Shown piece after piece: positions 1-7,302 of a stretch of DNA of 64,000 nt. Numbering within the stretch: position 1 is the stretch's first letter; every line of letters begins with the position of its first letter. Location: assembly GCF_021800405.1 (NCBI RefSeq), contig NZ_CP084550.1, positions 4,395,979-4,459,978 of the forward strand, in the 5' to 3' direction. Both the position numbers and the translations under genes were made by a program. The stretch is from Arthrobacter sp. FW306-07-I (lineage in GTDB: Bacteria > Actinomycetota > Actinomycetes > Actinomycetales > Micrococcaceae). The notes under the pieces were generated by a model that worked only from the letters and a program-made list of their open reading frames with translations, was not told the origin of the DNA and made no database searches.

Positions 1-651
1 ATGGTGATCTTCGTGGCCGTGGGAGCGGACGGCAAGCCCGTTCCGGTACAGCAGTTCGAGCCCGTCACTCCGGAGGAGATCGAGCAGCGCGACCATGCGC
101 TGGCCAGGATCAAGGTCCGCGAGCAGATCGTGGAAGCCATGAACCGGCAGGAATATACCGACGCCGGCACGGCCGAACGGGTGACGCTGCGGTTCATGGC
201 GGCCCCCACCGACGTGAACTGGGGCGGCAAGGTCCACGGCGGCATCGTCATGAAGTGGATCGACGAGGCCGCCTACGTCTGTGCCTCACGCTACTGCGGC
301 CGGGACACTGTGGCGGTGTTCTCAGGGGGCGTGCGCTTCTACCGCCCGCTGCTCATCGGCCATGTGGTGGAGGTGGAAGCCCGGCTGGTGTACACCGGGA
401 CCAAGGGCATGCACATCGCCGTCCACGTCCGCTCCGGCGATCCCAAGGGCAGGGAGCTGAACCTCACCACCTACTGCCTCACCGTTATGGTGGCGCGCGA
501 CGACGAAGGCACGTCAGTGCCCGTCCCCGCCTGGGTGCCGGTCAGCGACGAAGACAAACGGCTCCACGCCCACGCCCGCGAACTCCTGGAGATCCGGGGT
601 ACGGCGCCCGGGAACCGGCTGCCCAACCATCTGCTGGCGCAGGGCTCCTAG
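1..651 (+). CDS. acyl-CoA thioesterase, double hotdog, 5' end outside window
   Basis: This is the C-terminal part of a double-hotdog acyl-CoA thioesterase, which hydrolyses acyl-CoA to free acid and CoA in the cytoplasm. The visible 216 residues carry the second hotdog domain, with the conserved VHGG..MKWIDEA helix at about residues 78-90 and the FYRP strand near 112. Residues 1-15 (VIFVAVGADGKPVPV) look like the end of the first hotdog, so the ATG at base 1 is probably an internal Met and the real start lies upstream. Full-length relatives are about 330 residues. The stop codon is shared with the convergent dnaB gene: the four bases CTAG read TAG on both strands. Substrate preference cannot be told from the sequence. 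Confidence 0.85.
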   Translation: MVIFVAVGADGKPVPVQQFEPVTPEEIEQRDHALARIKVREQIVEAMNRQEYTDAGTAERVTLRFMAAPTDVNWGGKVHGGIVMKWIDEAAYVCASRYCGRDTVAVFSGGVRFYRPLLIGHVVEVEARLVYTGTKGMHIAVHVRSGDPKGRELNLTTYCLTVMVARDDEGTSVPVPAWVPVSDEDKRLHAHARELLEIRGTAPGNRLPNHLLAQGS

Positions 652-2033
652 AAGCCACCGCCGCCACCGGCGTCGCCGGCCATGTTGGCGAACCGTGAGT
701 AATGACCCTGGAACGCCACCACGATGTCCTTGGTGGGACCGTTACGGTGCTTGGCCACCAGGATGTCGGCCTCGCCCGCGCGTGGGGACTCCTTGTCGTA
801 GACGTCCTCGCGGTGGAGCAGGATGACCATGTCGGCGTCCTGCTCGATGGAGCCGGACTCACGGAGGTCCGAGACCATGGGCCGCTTGTCCTGGCGCTGT
901 TCCGATCCACGGTTCAGCTGGGACAGCGCGATCACGGGGACCTGGAGTTCCTTGGCCAAAAGCTTCAGTGCACGTGAGAACTCCGAGACTTCCTGCTGGC
1001 GGGACTCCACCTTCTTGCCCGAGCTCATGAGCTGGAGGTAGTCCAGGACCACGAGCTTGAGGTCGTGCTGCTGCTTAAGGCGGCGGCATTTGGCGCGGAT
1101 CTCCATCAGGGACATGTTGGGGCTGTCGTCAATGAACAGCGGCGCCTCGTTCATGCGTCCCATGGTGGTAGCGATCTTGGACCACTGTTCGTCCTTGATG
1201 GTTCCCTTGCGGAGATCCTGGAGGCTGATGGTTGCCTCGGCCGACAGCAGGCGCATGGCGATCTCGTTCCGGCCCATTTCCAGGGAGAACATGACAGTGG
1301 CCAGGTTGTGCTTGATGGCTGCGGAACGGGCGAAGTCCAGGGCGAAGGTCGACTTGCCGACCGCGGGGCGGGCAGCGATGACGATCATCTGGCCCGGGTG
1401 GAGTCCGTGGGTCAGTTCATCGAGTTCGTAGAAACCGGTGGGGACGCCAACCATCCCTTCACCGCGGTGGCCCGAGGCCTCGATTTCGTCCACCGTGGAC
1501 TCCATGACGTCCTTCAGCACCACATAGTCCTCTGCGGTGCGGCGCTCGGCCACGGCATAAACCTCTGCCTGCGCCTGGTTGACCAGGTCCTCTACCTCGC
1601 CGTCCGAACCGTAGCCCAACTGCACGATCTTGGTGCCGGCGTTCACCAACCGGCGGAGCACCGCACGTTCGGCCACGATCTCGGCATAGTAGCCGGCATT
1701 GGCAGCAGTGGGGACGGTCTGGATCAGCTCGTGCAGGTAGGCGGGGCCACCGATCCTGTTGATTTCAGCGCGCTTGGTCAACTCGTCCGAGACGGTGACA
1801 GCATCCGCGGGTTCGCCGCGGCCGTACAGGTCGATGATGGCTTCGTAGATGGTCTCATGGGCGGGCCGGTAAAAGTCCTGGCCGCGGAGGATCTCCACAA
1901 CATCGGCGATCGCGTCCTTGGAAAGCATCATGCCGCCCAGTACGGACTGTTCGGCAGCGATGTCCTGCGGGGGCTTCCTGCTGGCGTCCGATCCACGGGT
2001 TGCCTCGACAGGGTCCAGATGCGCGATTGACAA
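648..2033 (-). CDS. dnaB: replicative DNA helicase DnaB
   Basis: Hexameric 5'-3' replicative helicase that unwinds DNA at the fork and binds primase through its N-terminal domain. The N-terminal DnaB domain (about residues 20-125) opens with the PPQDIAAEQSVLGGMML signature. The RecA-like C-terminal domain has Walker A ARPAVGKST at about 221-229, and LVVLDYLQLM and QLNR motifs further on. I chose the TTG at 2031-2033 (Leu-Ser-Ile-Ala-His-Leu) because GGAGG lies 8 bases upstream and it gives the usual 461 residues. The longer frame up to 2201 runs through the DnaA-box region and has no matching N-terminus. There is no intein. The C-terminus ends in a glycine run. It overlaps the convergent thioesterase by four bases. 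Confidence 0.95.
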   Translation of the reverse strand: MSIAHLDPVEATRGSDASRKPPQDIAAEQSVLGGMMLSKDAIADVVEILRGQDFYRPAHETIYEAIIDLYGRGEPADAVTVSDELTKRAEINRIGGPAYLHELIQTVPTAANAGYYAEIVAERAVLRRLVNAGTKIVQLGYGSDGEVEDLVNQAQAEVYAVAERRTAEDYVVLKDVMESTVDEIEASGHRGEGMVGVPTGFYELDELTHGLHPGQMIVIAARPAVGKSTFALDFARSAAIKHNLATVMFSLEMGRNEIAMRLLSAEATISLQDLRKGTIKDEQWSKIATTMGRMNEAPLFIDDSPNMSLMEIRAKCRRLKQQHDLKLVVLDYLQLMSSGKKVESRQQEVSEFSRALKLLAKELQVPVIALSQLNRGSEQRQDKRPMVSDLRESGSIEQDADMVILLHREDVYDKESPRAGEADILVAKHRNGPTKDIVVAFQGHYSRFANMAGDAGGGGGF

Positions 2034-2184
2034 AGCTGCCGTCCTCCATTTGTACCGGGCGTGCGTCCGGTGTTCCGTCCTGCTCGCGGCCTCCGGCAAT
2101 CCGGCTCCCGCTACGTGTCCAGTTCTACCCTCGGGCTCTGACAATTGAGCGCCCCAAGCGTTCCCTAACAGCCCCCGCCTGGAG

Positions 2185-2652
2185 TTATCCCCAGTATCCA
2201 CAGCTTTTCCACAGCTACACGTGGGAAGCGGCCGACTGGGTCCCGCGCCGAAGCAGGAGAGGCCCTGTTTCGGCCGCGAAGAACAGGTACCCCGCTACGC
2301 TAACCGCCGGGGTCCCGGCAGCAAAGCCAGCATGCCCGCAAGGTTGTGGATAACCTGTGCAGTAAGCGGCATAGCTTGTGCACAGCCTGTGGGGAAGCCT
2401 GTGGATATAAAAGTTTTTTACCCTCCCACAGCGTTCTGACCTGCGGAAACGCATCCAATAGCATGTGGAGTAAATATTTCTTCCGGGGAATTTCATCCAC
2501 AGGCCCCGCGGGGCGCGGCGCCGGGGAGCGGGCAGGAGGGTGGCTCCAAGGGCAGGCAGGACAATGCCGTGGGCTTGCTCATATTCCGCTTGGGGAGTTT
2601 GACGGGCAGGACCCCGGGCTGTATGCGCACCGGTGAATATTGCTGTGGATAA
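2185..2652. promoter_or_regulatory. DnaA-box cluster upstream of dnaB
   Basis: The 748-base gap between dnaB and the next gene holds two exact DnaA boxes, TGTGGATAA at 2345-2353 and 2644-2652. It also has one-mismatch boxes at 2185-2193 (TTATCCCCA), 2194-2202 (GTATCCACA), 2205-2213 (TTTTCCACA), 2400-2408 (TGTGGATAT) and 2493-2501 (TCATCCACA), and weaker ones at 2376-2384 and 2388-2396. The first three are packed head to tail directly upstream of dnaB. Either DnaA control of dnaB or DnaA titration is possible. The boxes are seen; the function is inferred. Confidence 0.6.
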
Positions 2653-2781
2653 CCAGTATCTGGATTAAGATTCTTGGTAGCCAGCACATGCAGCCGCACA
2701 CCCGGCAGCAGGCAATGGCTGGGCTGATGGCCAGCAAAGCAACCGCACCTGGCGAGGGCCAGGAAGTACACAGAACGGCTC

Positions 2782-3360
2782 GTGAAAATGGAATCCCTTG
2801 TGGTCCCGGTCCTTATCCTGCTCGCGGTGGTTGCGGGGGTGACGGTGGCGTACCGCGCCGGCCGAAAGCGCAAGGCCGCACACCCTTCCACACCGGCGCA
2901 ACCTGCCGCCACATCTCAGGAGCTGGCCAGGGCAGCGGCGGACCGGTTGTCGGAAGAGGAACACCGGCGGCTTTACGCATTGATCGCGCAGGGCCAGGCC
3001 ATGGCCGCCATCAAACTGTATTACGAGATCACCGGAGAGGGGCTGAGGGCCTCACGCGACGCCGTAGGCGCCCTGGCGGCCCACCCCCAGCCTTATCGGC
3101 GCCACGAGCCGCCACAGTCCGTCCAGGAGGAGGACGACGACGACGAGCCGCAGCGGTTCCCCTACCGCTACCGGGCCATCACCAGCAAGGGCGACGTCAC
3201 GCGCGAGGTGAGCAGCAACATGCTCAACGATGAGATTTACGGCAGGATCCGTACCCTGGCCCGGAGCGGCGACACGGAGGCGGCGGCCAACGCACTGACC
3301 CGCCACTCCGACATCTCCCTCACCCAGGCACGGGAGTTCATCGCGCTGCTGGACGACTAG
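2782..3360 (+). CDS. membrane-anchored protein with two L7/L12-like repeats
   Basis: Function unknown. The 192-residue protein begins with one hydrophobic segment (about residues 4-24, ending in YRAGRKRK), followed by a Pro/Ala stretch. Two similar segments follow: residues 56-95 (LYALIAQGQAMAAIKLYYEIT...GLRASRDAV) and 148-192 (IRTLARSGDTEAAANALTRHS...SLTQAREFI). Each resembles the helix pair of the ribosomal L7/L12 C-terminal domain, a fold found in many small actinobacterial proteins of unknown role. An acidic linker EEDDDDE sits between them. Translation may start at GTG 2782 or at ATG 2788; neither has a strong ribosome binding site. The upstream gap is the DnaA-box region. Confidence 0.65.
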   Translation: MKMESLVVPVLILLAVVAGVTVAYRAGRKRKAAHPSTPAQPAATSQELARAAADRLSEEEHRRLYALIAQGQAMAAIKLYYEITGEGLRASRDAVGALAAHPQPYRRHEPPQSVQEEDDDDEPQRFPYRYRAITSKGDVTREVSSNMLNDEIYGRIRTLARSGDTEAAANALTRHSDISLTQAREFIALLDD

Positions 3361-3371
3361 CAGGTGGAGGA

Positions 3372-3998
3372 CTAGCGGGGCCCTGCGATACCCGCCAGCA
3401 GCTGCTCGAACGGCAGGGACTCCAGCGGAGCGGGCTTCCGGCCCGGCTGCGGCCCCTCAAGCAGCCGGGTGAACTCACCCGCCGCGCGCTCGATGCGGTC
3501 CGCGAGTGATCCACCACCCTCTTCTGCGGTTCCCCAGTCCTGGGGCCCCGCAAAGACGCCGGTTGCAGCCATGCGCGTGCGGAGGTAGCTGAAGAGCGGC
3601 CTCAGGGCATAGTCCAGCACCATCTGGTGCCGGTCCGTGCCGCCGGTAGCGCCCAGCAGGACTGCCTTGCCGTCCAGTGACTTCGGGTCCAGGACATCGA
3701 TGAAGGACTTGAAAAGCCCGCTGTAGGAGGCGCTGAAGACCGGGGAGACCGCGATGATTCCGTCCGACGCCTCCACTCCGGCAGTAACTTCCGCCAAGCG
3801 TGGTGCGGCGTAACCGGTAACGAAGTTGTTGGCGATGTCCACGGCCAGGTCGCGGAGTTCCACAACATCCACTGCCACGTCATAGCCGCCTGCCTTTAGC
3901 TGCCGCTCGGCGGCTGCGGCGAGCTGGTCTGCCAGCAGCCGGCTGGATGAGGGTACGCCGAGCCCGGCAGAAATGACGGTGATGCGGCGGGTTTCCAT
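3372..3998 (-). CDS. NADPH-dependent FMN reductase family protein
   Basis: Flavodoxin-like FMN reductase (NAD(P)H:FMN oxidoreductase type, as in MsuE/SsuE-like and CE1759-like proteins), supplying reduced flavin to a partner monooxygenase or quenching oxidants. The N-terminus has the flavin phosphate-binding loop SAGLGVPSSSRLLAD (about residues 9-23). A later motif, GIIAVSPVFSASYSGLFKSFIDVL, is the typical flavin-binding segment. The ATG at 3998 was chosen over longer frames because CAGGAG lies 6 bases upstream; it gives 208 residues. It ends 11 bases from the convergent L7/L12-like gene. The partner enzyme is not evident nearby. Confidence 0.8.
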   Translation of the reverse strand: METRRITVISAGLGVPSSSRLLADQLAAAAERQLKAGGYDVAVDVVELRDLAVDIANNFVTGYAAPRLAEVTAGVEASDGIIAVSPVFSASYSGLFKSFIDVLDPKSLDGKAVLLGATGGTDRHQMVLDYALRPLFSYLRTRMAATGVFAGPQDWGTAEEGGGSLADRIERAAGEFTRLLEGPQPGRKPAPLESLPFEQLLAGIAGPR

Positions 3999-4145
3999 GG
4001 CGTTCTCCTGGTGCTCGTTCATTCTGATTCTACATGCGTTTGCATCTATACCAATGAACTGCGGGCAGCACGGAAGTATTCCCGGAGTATCGGGCGCCCG
4101 GATCAAGGCATTTAGTACGCAACCAGACCCGGCCGGAGCCCCGGC

Positions 4146-4994
4146 TTAGAGCAGAACGCTCCCTTTGATGCAGGTGGTGGAATCGCCGCCCACCCAGATC
4201 TCCCCGTCCCCGGCGCCGACATGGATCCGCCCCGCCCGGCCCAGGACGGTCCCCTGCGAAGCCAGGTATTGCTCCGGCGCGCGCCCGCTTCCAATCAGCC
4301 ACTGAGCGGCTCCAGCATTGAAACTGCCCGTGACCGGGTCCTCCACCATGGCGTCACCCGGCAGGAACGTGCGGACCTCAAAGTCGGTACCGGCGCCCGG
4401 TGCGTGGGGCCCGATTACGCCAACCTTGAGGTCGCCCATGGCAGCTTGGTCCGGTTCCAGGGCCAGCACCTGTTCTGCCGACCCCAGCAGGACGCCGATC
4501 CATTCCGGACCGTTCACCAGCCAGGCCGCGTCGAGGACATCATCCACGCGCACTCGCAGTGCTGCCGCCAACTGCCGGCGGACCGGCGCTTCCACGGGGC
4601 CGAAGCGCGTCAGGGGTGGTGCCGCGAAGGCCAGCCTCCCGCCGTCGAGCCTTACCCGGACCAGCCCGGCAGCGCACTCCTGCACCACGTAGCCGTCCGC
4701 CTTGGGTACGCCCCCGGCTTCCAGCCAGGTATGGGCCGAGCCCAGCGTGGGGTGGCCCGCGAACGGGAACTCCTCAGAGCCCGTGAAGATCCGGACCTTG
4801 TAATCAGCCCGGGGATCCTCGGGCGGCAGCAGGAAGGTGGTTTCCGAAAGGTTGGTCCAGTTGGCGAAGTGCTGCATGGCCGCGGCATCCAGGCCCTGAG
4901 CATCAAGGACGACGGCGAGCGGGTTGCCGCGGTAGGGCTGGCTGGCGAATACATCCACCTGGTGGAAAGGACGGCTGCGCGGTGTCGGGTTCAC
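4146..4994 (-). CDS. PhzF family isomerase
   Basis: Member of the PhzF/diaminopimelate-epimerase-like superfamily of cytoplasmic isomerases. It shows the family start FHQVDVFASQPYRGNPLAVVLDA, the catalytic Glu in NLSETTFLLPP (about residue 50), the EFPFAGHPTLGSAH motif near 75-88 and the late DPVTGSFNAGAA motif. Length (282) is normal for the family. No phenazine genes are nearby, so the true substrate is unknown and the name reflects fold only. The start is GTG at 4994 with no obvious ribosome binding site. It follows the rplI terminator and is probably transcribed separately. Confidence 0.85.
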   Translation of the reverse strand: MNPTPRSRPFHQVDVFASQPYRGNPLAVVLDAQGLDAAAMQHFANWTNLSETTFLLPPEDPRADYKVRIFTGSEEFPFAGHPTLGSAHTWLEAGGVPKADGYVVQECAAGLVRVRLDGGRLAFAAPPLTRFGPVEAPVRRQLAAALRVRVDDVLDAAWLVNGPEWIGVLLGSAEQVLALEPDQAAMGDLKVGVIGPHAPGAGTDFEVRTFLPGDAMVEDPVTGSFNAGAAQWLIGSGRAPEQYLASQGTVLGRAGRIHVGAGDGEIWVGGDSTTCIKGSVLL

Positions 4995-5018
4995 CGGAGC
5001 AGGCTACCACCGCCAAAG

Positions 5019-5056
5019 CGAAAGACCCCCGCCGCCGGAATCCGGCGACGGGGGTC
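5019..5056 (-). terminator. rho-independent terminator of the rpsF-ssb-rpsR-rplI operon
   Basis: Between rplI and the PhzF gene the minus strand forms a long GC-rich hairpin: arms 5024-5039 and 5041-5056 pair with a single C-A mismatch. It is followed on the minus strand by TTTCG. It lies 18 bases beyond the rplI stop. Confidence 0.75.
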
Positions 5057-5074
5057 CTGACGTGGGGTGGGAAA

Positions 5075-5527
5075 TTACTTTCCTGCCACCACGTCGAGTT
5101 CGATCACAGCGGCAACGTCAGCGTGGAGGCGGACGTTGGCCTGGTAGGAACCAACCGACTTGATGTGTGCGGGCAGTTCAACCTTGCGCTTGTCGATCTT
5201 GCCAAGGCCAGCGGCCTCAACAGCGTCGGCGACATCGCCCTGCTTGACGGTGCCAAACAGGCGGCCGGACTCGCCGGCCTTGACGACCAGCTTGACCGGC
5301 TTGGCGGACAGAGCAGCGGCCTGCTTCTGAGCATCTTCCAAGGAAGCGTGCTCGCGGGCGGCGCGGGCAGCCTTGATGGACTCAACCTGCTTCTCGCCAC
5401 CCTTGGACCAGGTCAGGGCGAAGTTGCGGGGCAGCAGGTAGTTACGTGCGTAACCGTCCTTGACCTCGACAACATCGCCAGCAGCACCGAGACCGGTTAC
5501 TTCGTGGGTCAGAATGAGCTTTGCCAT
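5075..5527 (-). CDS. rplI: 50S ribosomal protein L9
   Basis: Large-subunit protein bL9 that binds 23S rRNA near the L1 stalk and limits frameshifting. The 150-residue sequence has the hallmark N-terminus [31 protein letters not shown], the long connecting helix (residues 40-75) and the C-terminal RNA-binding domain. It is the last gene of the rpsF-ssb-rpsR-rplI operon, 17 bases after rpsR and just before a strong terminator. Confidence 0.97.
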   Translation of the reverse strand: MAKLILTHEVTGLGAAGDVVEVKDGYARNYLLPRNFALTWSKGGEKQVESIKAARAAREHASLEDAQKQAAALSAKPVKLVVKAGESGRLFGTVKQGDVADAVEAAGLGKIDKRKVELPAHIKSVGSYQANVRLHADVAAVIELDVVAGK

Positions 5528-5544
5528 GTTAGTTAATCCCTTCC

Positions 5545-5784
5545 TTAGCCGCGGCCAGCGCCGGAGTAAGGCAGCAGAGCAACTTCGCGGGCGTTCTTGA
5601 TTGCCTGGGCGATCTTGCGCTGTTCCTGCACCGTGACGCCAGTGACGCGACGGGCGCGGATCTTGCCGCGGTCGGAGATGAACTTGCGCAGCAATGCTAC
5701 GTCCTTGTAGTCGATGACAGTGATGTCAGCGGCCTTCAAGGGGTTGGACTTTGGTTTGGGCTTACGGAGTTCAGCCTTAGCCAT
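5545..5784 (-). CDS. rpsR: 30S ribosomal protein S18
   Basis: Small-subunit protein bS18, which binds 16S rRNA as a heterodimer with S6. The 79-residue sequence shows the conserved [18 protein letters not shown] segment and RRVTGV...[21 protein letters not shown]. It lacks the zinc-binding cysteine set of C+ S18 paralogues and so is the C- type common in actinobacteria. It lies between ssb and rplI. The 126-base gap to ssb has no gene. Confidence 0.97.
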   Translation of the reverse strand: MAKAELRKPKPKSNPLKAADITVIDYKDVALLRKFISDRGKIRARRVTGVTVQEQRKIAQAIKNAREVALLPYSGAGRG

Positions 5785-5910
5785 CGTGGAGCTCCTATTC
5801 TAGGGAGCCCGTGGATATTGATCCACGGGATGGTGGTGGTCCGACGGCGGCAGCTGCTTTGGGTGCGTTGTGCACCCAGGCAGTCCCGGCGCCGGGCCGT
5901 TGTTTGGGTT

Positions 5911-6486
5911 TTAGAAGGGAGGTTCGGAATCGGGGCCGTTGCCCCAGCCGCCTGCGTTGGACACACCGGGCGTGGCCCAGGGATCGTCCTGCGCAGCCTG
6001 CTGGTTGCCGCCGCCCCAGCCTCCGCCGGAGTTGCCGCCCTGGTTTCCACCAGAGTTGCCGCCGCCGAAGCCACCGCCGCTGTTGCCACCGCCGAAGCCG
6101 CCGCCACCCTGTCCGCCGGAGCGCTGGGTGCGGTTGACCTTGGCGTTGGCGTAGCGCAGGCTGGGGCCGATTTCATCGACCTCAAGCTCGATAACGGTGC
6201 GCTTTTCGCCTTCTTTTGTTTCGTAGGAGCGGCTCTTCAGGCGGCCGGTCACGATGACGCGCATTCCCTTTGTCAGGGACTCGGCAACGTTCTCGGCTGC
6301 TTCACGCCACACAGCGGCGCGGAGGAACAGGGTCTCCCCGTCCTTCCACTCGTTGGACTGGCGATCAAAGGTGCGGGGGGTGGAAGCGATGGTGAAGTTC
6401 GCTACTGCCGAACCGGACGGTGTGAACCGCAATTCCGGGTCATTGGTGAGGTTACCGATGACCGTAATGGTGGTCTCGCCTGCCAT
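5911..6486 (-). CDS. ssb: single-stranded DNA-binding protein
   Basis: Tetrameric SSB that coats single-stranded DNA in replication and repair. It has an OB fold at residues 1-110 ([25 protein letters not shown]..., then [24 protein letters not shown]). A Gly/Asn-rich disordered linker of [15 protein letters not shown] repeats spans about 120-165. The acidic C-terminal tip DSEPPF recruits partner proteins. Its place after rpsF, with rpsR next, is the usual bacterial operon order and marks it as the main chromosomal SSB. Gly-rich codon repeats at about 6010-6115 make this stretch repetitive at DNA level. Confidence 0.97.
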   Translation of the reverse strand: MAGETTITVIGNLTNDPELRFTPSGSAVANFTIASTPRTFDRQSNEWKDGETLFLRAAVWREAAENVAESLTKGMRVIVTGRLKSRSYETKEGEKRTVIELEVDEIGPSLRYANAKVNRTQRSGGQGGGGFGGGNSGGGFGGGNSGGNQGGNSGGGWGGGNQQAAQDDPWATPGVSNAGGWGNGPDSEPPF

Positions 6487-6556
6487 CTACTGCCTCCTTG
6501 TTCGATCCTGGGTGAAGAGTGCGTTTCCTGCGGGGTGAAGAATGAAGCCGGCTGAA

Positions 6557-6862
6557 TTACTCAGCAACAACCTTCTGCTCTTCGGGGCGGGTGATCTTGG
6601 TGCGCATGATGGTCTCGTTAAGAGACAGCTGGCGGTCAAGTTCCTTGGCGGTCTCCGGCTTGGCGGTGAAGTTCACCACGGCGTAGATACCTTCGGACTT
6701 CTTCTTGATCTCGTAAGCCAGACGACGACGGCCCCAGATGTCAACCTTTTCGATGGTTCCACCATCGTTGGTGATGACGTTCAGGAACTTCTGAAGCGAC
6801 GGCTCAACGGTACGCTCTTCGACCTCGGGGTCGATGATTACCATCAATTCGTAAGGACGCAT
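6557..6862 (-). CDS. rpsF: 30S ribosomal protein S6
   Basis: Small-subunit protein bS6, partner of S18 on 16S r[21 protein letters not shown] and [23 protein letters not shown] are diagnostic. I start it at the ATG at 6860-6862 (101 residues). A longer frame begins at 6874, but that codon overlaps the Shine-Dalgarno AAGGAGGTGG (6871-6880), so it cannot be the start. The leader just upstream can form an alternative structure that hides this Shine-Dalgarno (separate entry). First gene of the rpsF-ssb-rpsR-rplI operon. Confidence 0.96.
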   Translation of the reverse strand: MRPYELMVIIDPEVEERTVEPSLQKFLNVITNDGGTIEKVDIWGRRRLAYEIKKKSEGIYAVVNFTAKPETAKELDRQLSLNETIMRTKITRPEEQKVVAE

Positions 6863-6920
6863 ATGTGAACCCACCTCCTTTGGGCTAAGCGGTTACGGCA
6901 TTTCCGTAACAGGAGGTTCA
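6863..6920 (-). promoter_or_regulatory. rpsF mRNA leader, candidate S6:S18 autoregulatory structure
   Basis: On the minus strand, ACCTCCT (6917-6911) can pair over 7 bases with the rpsF Shine-Dalgarno AGGAGGT (6879-6873). The pairing encloses a perfect 7-bp hairpin GTTACGG/CCGTAAC (6910-6904 with 6898-6892, five-base loop) followed by CCGC. A structured rpsF leader that binds S6:S18 through a CCG-containing element is known in many bacteria. That this one is such a leader is inferred from position and pairing. Confidence 0.5.
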
Positions 6921-7302
6921 TTTGCGATTCCGTGCAATGCCTTGCCACCGGAACGGGGGCAGGACGCAGCACAGACTTCAATATCTTAGTGCATATGGAC
7001 CCGATAGGCGATTCGCGCTTGACTCAAGGCTAGCCGGATGCTGCTGCAGCCCGGCAGCAGCCGGACGGGCTATGTGGAAAACAGGAGGCAGGAAGGCCAG
7101 GACTTCCGTCTTGCTGGAGCTCCGCGAAGAGTGGCCGAATCCCCGCATCTCCCTATCAAATGCGGCCGGCAAAGACCCCATTGCCCCATCTGGAAGGCGC
7201 GGACTACGTTGTCCCTAATCTCGACGTTCGCCCGCGAACGTCCGGCACGGCTGGGGTGCCAAGGGAAATGTCCATGAACCTGCGCCTAAGGAAAACCCCA
7301 AG
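6921..7302. other. divergent intergenic region, rpsF / EPS locus
   Basis: No gene is supported here. It separates the leftward rpsF operon from the rightward EPS locus. A TAAGAT hexamer on the minus strand (near 6980) could be the -10 of the rpsF promoter, without a clear -35. A 20-bp inverted repeat, GACGTTCGC-CC-GCGAACGTC, lies at 7223-7242, about 60 bases before the first EPS gene, and could be an operator. Confidence 0.4.

Noticed and set aside
1065..2030. 321-residue open frame on the plus strand
   Set aside because: It lies wholly antisense to dnaB and has no recognisable domain; high GC content keeps such frames open.
6863..6874. Upstream ATG (6874) as the start of rpsF
   Set aside because: The codon overlaps the Shine-Dalgarno sequence, and S6 proteins begin MRPYEL.
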